Assembly (NCBI RefSeq): GCF_007671725.1
Contig: NZ_VCNM01000001.1
Coordinates: 1,302,001 to 1,366,000 of the forward strand
Origin: Halorubrum depositum
Lineage (GTDB): Archaea; Halobacteriota; Halobacteria; Halobacteriales; Haloferacaceae
Length of the DNA stretch: 64,000 bases
Direction: 5' to 3'
The position numbers were made by a program, and so were the translations under genes. The notes under the pieces were generated by a model, which had not been told where the DNA came from, made no database searches, and saw only the letters and a program-made list of their open reading frames with translations. Positions 57,507 to 64,000 of the stretch are shown in pieces; the stretch's first letter is position 1; each line of letters starts with the position of its first letter.

Positions 57507-58441
57507 GCGACGATCAGTCAGATTCCGCCAAGGAGCCGCCCGTCGTCGTCAAGATCGGCGGCGCGAAGGCGGTCGACCCGGCCGGCGCGGTCGGCGACGT
57601 CGCCCACCTCGGCGCCGACGGCCGTGAGGTCGTCGTCGTCCACGGCGGCTCGACGGTCGTCGACGAGACGATCGAGCGGCTCGGTATGGAGCCGGAGTAC
57701 GTCGAGAGCGCCTCCGGCGTCACGGGTCGGTTCACCGACGCCGACGCGATGGAGGCGTTCACGATGGCGATGGCCGGCAAGCTCAACACGGAGCTGACGG
57801 CGCGGTTCCGCGAGGCCGGCGTCGACGCGGTCGGCCTCTCGGGCGTCGACGGCGGGCTCCTCTCGGGGCCCCGCAAGTCGGCGGTTCGCGTGGTCGAGGA
57901 CGGGAAAAAGAAGATCCGCCGCGGCGAGCATTCCGGCCGGATCGAGTCGGTGAACGCCGATCTGCTGACCGGGCTCCTCGCCGACGGCTACACCCCCGTC
58001 GTCTCGCCCCCGATGGAGGGGAAAGAGAGCGACGGCGGCGTCACCCCGGTCAACGCCGACGCCGACCGGGCGGCCGCCGCGGTCGCGGGCGCGCTCGGCG
58101 CGGACCTCGTCCTGCTGACGGACGTGGCCGGCGTCTACGCGGACCCGGACGACCCGGACACGCTGATCGAGTCGGCGTCGACGCCGGACGAGCTGGCGGC
58201 GGTCGAAGCCGCCGCCGAGGGGTTCATGGGAAAGAAGGTGATGGCCGCGAAAGAGGCGCTCTCGGGCGGCTCCGGGCGCGTCGTCGTCGCCGACGCCAAC
58301 GTCGACGACCCCATCGTCGCCGCGCTCGGCGGCTCGGGGACGACGATCGAGCGGGCGGCGCTCGGGAGCGGCAGCGGTGACGACGGCGCCGACCCGGACG
58401 ACGACGGGGACGCGGAGGAGACGGAGGCGGTCGACGCATGA
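57503..58441 (+). CDS. argB: [LysW]-glutamate kinase (ArgB/LysZ family)
   Basis: The 312-residue amino-acid kinase phosphorylates the side-chain carboxyl of carrier-bound glutamate. Motifs: PVVVKIGGAKAVDPAG (phosphate loop), VVVVHGGSTVVDETIERLG, NADADRAAAAVAGALGADLV and the ATP-binding LLTDVAGVYADPDDP. The C-terminal 30 residues are an acidic tail (Asp/Glu/Gly) beyond the family domain, probably a salt adaptation. Start and stop both overlap the neighbours by four bases. Confidence 0.93.
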   Translation: MSDDQSDSAKEPPVVVKIGGAKAVDPAGAVGDVAHLGADGREVVVVHGGSTVVDETIERLGMEPEYVESASGVTGRFTDADAMEAFTMAMAGKLNTELTARFREAGVDAVGLSGVDGGLLSGPRKSAVRVVEDGKKKIRRGEHSGRIESVNADLLTGLLADGYTPVVSPPMEGKESDGGVTPVNADADRAAAAVAGALGADLVLLTDVAGVYADPDDPDTLIESASTPDELAAVEAAAEGFMGKKVMAAKEALSGGSGRVVVADANVDDPIVAALGGSGTTIERAALGSGSGDDGADPDDDGDAEETEAVDA

Positions 58442-59565
58442 GCGGCTTCGTCTTCTCCGAGAAACCGATCGAGATCGCCTCGGGCGACGGCGTCCACGTC
58501 ACCGATACGAACGGCACCGACTACCTCGACTTCGGGGCGAGCTACGCCTGCACGCCGGTGGGCCACTGCCACCCCGAGGTCGTCGACGCCGCGACGAGCC
58601 AGCTGGAGGAGCTGATGTACGTGCAGGCGTCGTACCCGCACGCGGCGCGGACGGCGCTGTACGAGCGGCTCTCCGAGGCGGGCCCCGGCGACGTCGACGA
58701 CGTCTGGCTCTGTAACTCCGGCACGGAGGCGAACGAGGCCGCGCTGAAGTTCGCCCGGCACGCGACGGGCCGCGAGAAGATAATCGCGACGACGCAGGGG
58801 TTCCACGGCCGGACGATGGGCGCGCTCGCGACCACCTGGAAGCAGAAGTACAAGGAGGGGTTCGAGCCGCTCGCGGGCGGCGTGGAGTTCGTCGAGTACG
58901 GCGACGCCGACGCGATGCGCGAGGCCGTCGACGAGGAGACCGCGGCGGTGATCTTAGAGCCCCTCCAGGGCGAGGGCGGGATCAACCCCGCCGCCACCGA
59001 GTACCTGCGGGCGGTCCGGGAGGCGACCGAGTCGGCGGGGGCCGCGATGGTGCTCGACGAGATCCAGACCGGGCTCGGCCGGACGGGGTCGCTGTGGGCG
59101 GCCGAGAAGCACGACGTGGTACCCGATATCCTCACGACCGCGAAGGGGCTCGGTAGCGGGCTCCCGATCGGCGCGACGCTGTGTCGCGACTGGATCGCCG
59201 AGGACGCCGGGAACCACGGCTCGACGTTCTCGGGCGGTCCCGTGGTGTCGGCCGCGGCGGGCGCCACGCTCGACGTCATCGAGCGCGAGGGCCTCCCGGA
59301 TCACGCCGCCGAGGTCGGCGCGTACCTCCGCGGGCGGGTCGAGGAGCGCCTCGGCGACGACGTCCGCGACGTGCGGGGCGACGGGCTGATGATCGGGATC
59401 GAGGTGAAGCGCGGGTCGAACCGCCTGCTTCGCGACCTCGCGATCGACCACCAGATCCTCGCGCTGCCGGCGGGCCGCACCGTGTTGCGCCTGCTGCCGC
59501 CGCTGACGATCGAGCGCGAGCACGCCGACGCGGTCGTGGACGCCCTCGCGGAGGTGATCGGGTGA
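58438..59565 (+). CDS. argD: [LysW]-glutamate semialdehyde aminotransferase (ArgD/LysJ family)
   Basis: The 375-residue class III aminotransferase turns the semialdehyde into LysW-ornithine using glutamate as amino donor. Conserved runs: VWLCNSGTEANEAALKFAR, GFHGRTMGALATTWK, LEPLQGEGGI, LDEIQTGLGRTG and the PLP lysine in ILTTAKGLGSGLPIG. The length is typical. The ATG overlaps the argB stop, and the stop overlaps argE as TGATG. Confidence 0.94.
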   Translation: MSGFVFSEKPIEIASGDGVHVTDTNGTDYLDFGASYACTPVGHCHPEVVDAATSQLEELMYVQASYPHAARTALYERLSEAGPGDVDDVWLCNSGTEANEAALKFARHATGREKIIATTQGFHGRTMGALATTWKQKYKEGFEPLAGGVEFVEYGDADAMREAVDEETAAVILEPLQGEGGINPAATEYLRAVREATESAGAAMVLDEIQTGLGRTGSLWAAEKHDVVPDILTTAKGLGSGLPIGATLCRDWIAEDAGNHGSTFSGGPVVSAAAGATLDVIEREGLPDHAAEVGAYLRGRVEERLGDDVRDVRGDGLMIGIEVKRGSNRLLRDLAIDHQILALPAGRTVLRLLPPLTIEREHADAVVDALAEVIG

Positions 59566-60767
59566 TGGCGACCGGGAAGGGGCGCGAGAGCGACGCGGAG
59601 TCGGAAACCGGCGGCGAGACGGAGGCGGCCGCCGAGTCGTCCGCGGCCGGGACCGACGTCGTCGCCGGCGGCGGCTACCCCGCGGCCTGCGACACGCCGG
59701 CCCGGAAGCTGCTGTACGACATGGTGTCGATCCCCTCGCCGTCGGGCGAGGAGGAGCGGGCGGCGGAGCGGCTCGTCGACTTCTTCGAGGCGAACGGCCG
59801 GGAGGCGTGGATCGACGACGTCGGGAACGTCCGGGCGCCCGCCGACGACGCCGTCCTCCTCACCTCGCACGTGGACACGGTCCCGGGCGACATCCCGGTC
59901 GAGGTGAGGCCGGCGCCCCCCGAGGGCGAACTGCCGGAACCGTCCGACGTCCGCGTCGGCGAGCCCGGCGAGCCCGTGCTGTGGGGTCGCGGGACCGTCG
60001 ACGCGACGGGGCCGCTGGTCTCGATGGCGGTCGCGGCGGTGAAGACGGGCGTCTCCTTCGCGGGCGTCGTCCGCGAGGAGGTCGACTCCGGGGGCGCCCG
60101 ACACCTCATCGACGACCGCGACGCGCCGGACGCGGTGATCAACGGCGAACCCTCCGGCTGGGCCGGGATCACGCTCGGCTACCGCGGCCTGCTGGAGGGG
60201 ACGTACGTGAACACGAGCGAGTCGGGCCACTCCTCGCGGCCGGAGCCGAACGCGATCCAGCACGCGATCGACTGGTGGCACGGCGTCGAGGAGGCGTTCA
60301 CGCCCGACGACCCGGAGACCGCGGTGTTCGACCAGGTGACGACGAAGCCCATCTCGATCGATGGCGGCCTGAGCGACGACGGGCTCGCCGTGGAGACGAC
60401 GATGGAGGTCCAGCTGCGGGTCCCGCCCTCCCGCCCCGTCGACGAAATCCACGAGCTCGCGGAGGCGGAGCTGTCGACCGGGTCGGTCCACTGGGGCGAC
60501 CCGATGCCGCCCGTGATGGAGAGCCCTCGCACTGACCTCGCGCGGGCGTTCCGCGTCGCGATCCGCGGCGCCGGCGGCGACGTGCGCCTGCTCCGGAAGA
60601 CCGGGACGAGCGACATGAACCTCTTCGCGGCCGCGTGGGACTGCCCGATGGTCACCTACGGCCCCGGGAACTCGGACCTGGACCACGCGCCGGACGAGCG
60701 GCTTCCGCTCTCCGAGCTGGACCGCGCCGTGACCGTCCTGACCGACGTCTGTCGGAAGCGACTGTAA
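59565..60767 (+). CDS. argE: [LysW]-ornithine hydrolase (ArgE/LysK, M20 peptidase family)
   Basis: The 400-residue zinc hydrolase releases ornithine from LysW. The M20 metal site shows in LLTSHVDTVPGD (His, Asp), GRGTVDATGPLVSM (bridging Asp) and VVREEVDSGGARHL (general base Glu and ligand Glu). SESGHSSRPEPNAIQHAIDW is the dimerisation-domain histidine region, and LRKTGTSDMNLF is typical of LysK. An acidic extension of about 45 residues precedes the domain. The ATG sits in the TGATG overlap with argD. Confidence 0.92.
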   Translation: MATGKGRESDAESETGGETEAAAESSAAGTDVVAGGGYPAACDTPARKLLYDMVSIPSPSGEEERAAERLVDFFEANGREAWIDDVGNVRAPADDAVLLTSHVDTVPGDIPVEVRPAPPEGELPEPSDVRVGEPGEPVLWGRGTVDATGPLVSMAVAAVKTGVSFAGVVREEVDSGGARHLIDDRDAPDAVINGEPSGWAGITLGYRGLLEGTYVNTSESGHSSRPEPNAIQHAIDWWHGVEEAFTPDDPETAVFDQVTTKPISIDGGLSDDGLAVETTMEVQLRVPPSRPVDEIHELAEAELSTGSVHWGDPMPPVMESPRTDLARAFRVAIRGAGGDVRLLRKTGTSDMNLFAAAWDCPMVTYGPGNSDLDHAPDERLPLSELDRAVTVLTDVCRKRL

Positions 60768-60845
60768 CGAACGCTCCGACGACCACCCCGACACACGCAC
60801 CCGTTTTCGAACGACACCACGGACCACACTCACACACCACACACG

Positions 60846-61745
60846 ATGCCACTCGCCACCGACGACTTCCTCGACATCGACGACGTGACGCCCGCCGAAC
60901 TGGACGCCCTGCTCGACCGCGCCGCCGCGATGAAGGCGGGCGAGACCGATCCCCGACTGGGCGACGCGACGCTCGGGATGATCTTCGAGAAGCCCTCGAC
61001 GCGCACCCGCGTCTCGTTCGAGACCGGGATGACGCGGCTCGGCGGCCACGCGATGTTCCTCGGTCCCGACGACATCCAACTCGGGCACGGCGAGCCGCTG
61101 AAAGACACCGCGCGCGTGCTCGGTCGGTACGTCGACGGCGTGATGGCCCGGCTGTTCGACCACGGGGACGTCGAGACGCTCGCGGAGTACGCCGACTGCC
61201 CCGTGATCAACGGGCTCACCGACGAGGCGCACCCCTGCCAGACGCTCGCCGACCTGCTCACCATCCGCGAGACGGTCGGCGAGGACGCGACGGTCGCGTG
61301 GGTCGGCGACGGCAACAACGTCGGGCAGTCGTTCGTCGTCGGCGCGGCGATGGCCGGGGTCGATGTGCGGGTCGCCACGCCCGCCGACTACGGGATGGAC
61401 CCCGCCGTCTTCGACCGCGCCGCGGAGTTCGGGCTGGACGTGGAGCCGACGACGGATCCGGAGGCCGCGATCGACGGGGCGGACGTGGTTTACACCGACG
61501 TCTGGATCTCGATGGGACAGGAGGACCAGCGCGACGAGAAGCTCGCCGCCTTCGAGGGATTCCAGGTGAACGCCGACCTGCTCGCCGGCACCGACGCGAA
61601 GGTGATGCACTGCCTGCCCGCGCACCGCGGCGAGGAGGTCACCGACGACGTGCTCGAGTCCGACCGGGCCCTCGTCTGGGACCAGGCGGAGAACCGGATG
61701 CACGCGCAGAACGCGCTGCTCGTCGAACTGCTCGGCGACGCGTAG
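60846..61745 (+). CDS. argF: Ornithine carbamoyltransferase
   Basis: The 299-residue protein makes citrulline from ornithine and carbamoyl phosphate. The carbamoyl-phosphate loop is FEKPSTRTRVSFE. HPCQTLADLL and the ornithine-binding VYTDVWISMGQ and HCLPAHRGEEV stretches follow. It closes the arginine cluster, 78 bases after argE. A TATA-like CCGTTTTCGAACG lies 34-46 bases upstream, so it may be read both with argE and from its own weak promoter. The gap is rich in CACA repeats (60810-60845). Confidence 0.95.
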   Translation: MPLATDDFLDIDDVTPAELDALLDRAAAMKAGETDPRLGDATLGMIFEKPSTRTRVSFETGMTRLGGHAMFLGPDDIQLGHGEPLKDTARVLGRYVDGVMARLFDHGDVETLAEYADCPVINGLTDEAHPCQTLADLLTIRETVGEDATVAWVGDGNNVGQSFVVGAAMAGVDVRVATPADYGMDPAVFDRAAEFGLDVEPTTDPEAAIDGADVVYTDVWISMGQEDQRDEKLAAFEGFQVNADLLAGTDAKVMHCLPAHRGEEVTDDVLESDRALVWDQAENRMHAQNALLVELLGDA

Positions 61746-61806
61746 CGACGACCGGTTCGGCCGTCGGCGACCGCGGTTTTATGTGGCTTCTCCGATGTCT
61801 CGGTTC

Positions 61807-62160
61807 ATGGCTATCCCGTTCGTCGGCTCGATAGTGTCGTTCGTCGTCGCGCTCCTCGTCGGTGGGCTCGCCATCTACCTGAGCGCGCGCGTCGTCGTCG
61901 ACGTCGACGACTACGGGCACGCCGTGGTCACCGCCCTGCTCGGCGCGCTGGGCTGGGCGCTCACGTCGTGGATTCCGCTCGTCGGGTCGCTCGTCGCGCT
62001 GGTCGTGTGGGTCGGCGTAATCAACTGGCGGTACCCCGGCGGGTGGGTCAAAGCGGCCATCGTCGGCGGCGGCGCGTGGGTCGCCGCGCTCGTCGTCCTG
62101 TTCGTCGTCAACTCCGTGTTCGGTCTCGGTGTCGGCGCGTTCGGCGTCCCCGGGGCGTGA
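61807..62160 (+). CDS. Small integral membrane protein, unknown
   Basis: The 117-residue protein begins MAIPFVGSIVSFVVALL and shows four hydrophobic helices (about residues 5-27, 38-53, 58-74 and 83-106). Short loops hold VVVDVDDYGHAV and NWRYPGGWVK. The ATG at 61807 is chosen from three in-frame starts because a TATA-like GGTTTTATG lies 25-33 bases upstream. No family recognised with confidence. Confidence 0.65.
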   Translation: MAIPFVGSIVSFVVALLVGGLAIYLSARVVVDVDDYGHAVVTALLGALGWALTSWIPLVGSLVALVVWVGVINWRYPGGWVKAAIVGGGAWVAALVVLFVVNSVFGLGVGAFGVPGA

Positions 62161-62329
62161 GTCGGCGGAAAAGGGCGCCGCTTCAGCTCCGGGGCCCGCC
62201 CGCTCCGGACCAGTCGCCGTCCGTTCTTCGAATGACGGCTCCTGCCGCACGGTCGCGGAGCGGGTTATTTGGCTCTGGTGAGACCCTTATAATCTGATAC
62301 AAACTGCGTGCGCGATACAGAGGATGTAG
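62161..62329. other. Intergenic, start of an AT-rich island
   Basis: From about 62265 the base composition drops to roughly half A+T and stays low to about 62710, unlike both neighbours. A TATA-like CCTTATAATC lies near 62286-62295 on the plus strand but no gene follows it. I see no tRNA or direct repeat at the edges. Confidence 0.4.
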
Positions 62330-62569
62330 TCAGCGGACGATTAGGAACTCATCCACATCATACTCTCGACTGCTGTTTAGGTTCCTGAGGTACGGAGCAT
62401 CAGTCCCTGTGAGGAAGAACCGATAATGACCTCCTCGGTTCCCCTCAACTTCGAATGAATTTTCGGAGACTTCTGTAACTGTTTGGGCGTGTTTTCGTCC
62501 ATTCCAAATAATCTCGCTATCTAGCTCTACTGTCTCCATTTCATTCAGTATCTCTGACTTAGATTGCAT
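62330..62569 (-). CDS. Orphan small protein in AT-rich island
   Basis: The 79-residue protein (starts MQSKSEILNEMETVELDSE) is predicted to be mostly beta strand, with GRKHAQTVTEVSENSFEVEG and HYRFFLTGTDAPYLRNL. It ends DVDEFLIVR. G+C and codon use are much lower than in neighbouring genes, as in acquired DNA. The start at 62569 is strongly supported by a TATA box (TTTTATTAAA) centred 27 bases upstream; the longer frame to 62611 would run through that box. No family recognised. Confidence 0.6.
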   Translation of the reverse strand: MQSKSEILNEMETVELDSEIIWNGRKHAQTVTEVSENSFEVEGNRGGHYRFFLTGTDAPYLRNLNSSREYDVDEFLIVR

Positions 62570-62737
62570 GCTTTGTGCTCCCGATTCACTTTTAATAAAA
62601 TGTTGTCCCAATCCTCAGTGGTCGGAAAGGACGGAGTGAACGATTCGCGCCCTCTATTCAGCAGAACGCTGAGAACAGATCACCAATTGAGCACGTCAAC
62701 AGAGCCGTCTAGTTGAAAATCCGAGGACGCGTCCCGA

Positions 62738-63931
62738 TCAGTTCCCGGTCCAGCGCAGCACCGCGAGCGTCCCCTCGTAGAGGACGATCATCGTGAGCGT
62801 CACGATGATCGGCGCCATCCCGGTCGGGTCCGGGCTGAACAGGAACGCGATCCCGAGGAACGCCCCCCAGAACAGCAGGCGCTTCGCCTCCAGCCACTGG
62901 CGGGTGACGAGGTTCATCATGATCGCGAGCATGATGAACAGCGGGATCTGGAAGACGATCGCCATGAACGCGAGCATGATGACGATGAGGTTGAACGTCT
63001 CCGCGAGCCCGAACGCGATCGTCGCGGCGTCGGAGGTATAGGTGGTGAAATACGAGAAGATCGCGGGCAACACGAGGAAGTGCGCGAACGCGATGCCGAT
63101 CCCGCCGAGGACGAGGCTCGTCGGGACAGCCGCGAGGTAGTAGCGCCGCTCGTTCTCGTAGAGGCCGGGCTTCATGAAGCGGTACGTCTGGTAGACGAAC
63201 GCCGGGAGCCCGACGACGACGCCCGCGAGCCCGGCGACCTTCAGCCGCGTGAGCGGCAGTTCGAGGGGGCCGTACAGCCGCGGGCGATTCATCGTCGGCT
63301 CGGGGATGTGGTAGCTCCAGAAGTAGTTGATGAGCTCCGTCGACTCCGTCACGACGACGAGCGTCGCGAGCCCGCCGAAGAGGAAGACGACGGCGAGCCG
63401 CCGCATCATCTCCTCGATGTGGGCCGCCAGCGGCATCTCCTCGTCCGACTCCGGCGCGTCTAATCCCTCGAAGGAGTCGTCGGTGCCGTCGTCCGCGACC
63501 GTCGCGTCCTCGACCGCGCCGGCGGCGGCCGCGTCCCCCGCCGTCGCCGCCGTCCCGCCGTCACCGAGACTCTCCGCGGCCGCGTCGGCGTCGTCGGGGA
63601 CGAAGGGCGGGTCGTCGGGGTCCTCGCTCGCGGCTTCGTCGCCCGCCTCACCGGTGGCGTCGTCAGCGTTGTCCGCCTCGTCGGCGTCGTCTTCAGCGCC
63701 GACCTCGTCCTCGCCGGAAGCGTCCGCATCGTCGGCCTCATCCGCGCTCGAGGCGCCGTCGACTTCGGGCGTGACCTCGGGAGACACCTCGGATTCGACG
63801 GGGTCCGCCCCGTCGGAGTCCGGCTCGTCCCCGTCCGCGTCGGTGCCGCCGCCGTCGCTGGTGGCGTCGTCGGCGACCGAGTCGTCCTCGGGGGCCGATG
63901 GCTCGTCGCGCGACCGGTCCGAGTCGTCCAT
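62738..63931 (-). CDS. tatC: Sec-independent translocase TatC with long acidic N-terminal extension
   Basis: The 397-residue protein has two parts. Residues about 1-160 are a low-complexity acidic tail (Asp, Glu, Ala, Ser), predicted cytoplasmic. From about 165 it is a standard TatC: EMPLAAHIEEMMRRLAVVFLF, six membrane helices, FMKPGLYENERRYYL and FLFSPDPTGMAPIIVTL. TatC is the receptor for twin-arginine signals, which this window's exported lipoproteins carry. It is a single-unit TatC (TatCo type) rather than the 14-helix TatCt. A TATA-like CCTATAATC lies about 28 bases upstream, in a sequence that could also serve a divergent gene beyond the window. Confidence 0.94.
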   Translation of the reverse strand: MDDSDRSRDEPSAPEDDSVADDATSDGGGTDADGDEPDSDGADPVESEVSPEVTPEVDGASSADEADDADASGEDEVGAEDDADEADNADDATGEAGDEAASEDPDDPPFVPDDADAAAESLGDGGTAATAGDAAAAGAVEDATVADDGTDDSFEGLDAPESDEEMPLAAHIEEMMRRLAVVFLFGGLATLVVVTESTELINYFWSYHIPEPTMNRPRLYGPLELPLTRLKVAGLAGVVVGLPAFVYQTYRFMKPGLYENERRYYLAAVPTSLVLGGIGIAFAHFLVLPAIFSYFTTYTSDAATIAFGLAETFNLIVIMLAFMAIVFQIPLFIMLAIMMNLVTRQWLEAKRLLFWGAFLGIAFLFSPDPTGMAPIIVTLTMIVLYEGTLAVLRWTGN

Positions 63932-64000
63932 TCACTTCACCTACGCGACCGGGTGATTATAGGCCTTTTCGGATGGAGCCGAGCTCGACCGGGGCTCGCG

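Noticed and set aside
60800-60845. CACA-rich stretch before argF as a repeat array
   Set aside because: It is a short low-complexity run, with no regular unit or spacer; not a CRISPR array and probably only a leader.

Overview
The window is chromosomal DNA from an extremely halophilic archaeon (class Halobacteria, most like Halorubrum by overall flavour; the genus is an inference). The signs are G+C of roughly two thirds or more, strongly acidic proteins, TATA-box promoters placed 25-30 bases before the start codon with no Shine-Dalgarno leader (leaderless transcripts), and archaeal information genes: TATA-binding protein, RadA, an Orc1/Cdc6 protein and an archaeal tRNA-Leu. Almost all of it reads as core genome. 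The exceptions are one clearly foreign-looking block and one small AT-rich island.

Layout. 1-10.8 kb: the end of a membrane-protein gene, a CoA-transferase family protein, an FAD oxidoreductase, a probable rod-determining factor RdfA, an acetamidase/formamidase, the pyrG-guaA nucleotide operon and a Tat lipoprotein beta-propeller. 10.9-11.2 kb: tRNA-Leu(CAA) with a partial copy of its 3' end beside it. 11.2-26 kb: EamA transporter, DUF309 protein, deacylase, cupin, M50/CBS protease, glutaredoxin, a membrane protein with five DUF1508 repeats, amidohydrolase, NAD-dependent DNA ligase, GntP permease, an ABC-2 exporter pair and O-acetylhomoserine sulfhydrylase. 26.2-30.9 kb: an SPFH/stomatin gene followed by low-G+C class I ribonucleotide reductase genes (nrdB-nrdA). 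This block is flanked by degenerate copies of the stomatin 3' end, which points to horizontal insertion. 30.9-48.2 kb: lipoproteins, uvrB, hisG, a GIY-YIG protein, a 50-residue zinc-ribbon protein, larB, a small histone-fold protein, rpiA, orc/cdc6, the tRNA G10 methyltransferase, tbp, an XPD-like helicase, an HTH-ACT protein and radA. 48.2-52 kb: an ammonium transporter fused to a PII domain, and hemL. 52.3-61.7 kb: the arginine cluster argG-argH-lysW-argX-argC-argB-argD-argE-argF. 61.8-64 kb: small membrane protein, AT-rich island with an orphan gene, and tatC.

How it fits together. The arginine cluster carries the whole route from glutamate to arginine on the LysW carrier protein: ArgX loads glutamate, ArgB, ArgC and ArgD convert it, ArgE releases ornithine, and ArgF, ArgG and ArgH finish arginine. 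Five of these genes overlap by a few bases (translational coupling). Just upstream, the Amt-PII fusion would bring in ammonium and sense nitrogen status. Several predicted exported proteins carry Tat-lipoprotein signals, and tatC, part of that export machine, lies at the right edge.

Most notable observations: the nrdBA block with repeated stomatin tails; a LysW that has lost all four zinc-binding cysteines; the Amt-PII fusion with Phe in place of the uridylylated Tyr and a possible leaderless upstream peptide; the tRNA-Leu end duplication; and a cysteine-rich insert in HemL. I did not find a CRISPR array, integrase, transposase or defence system.
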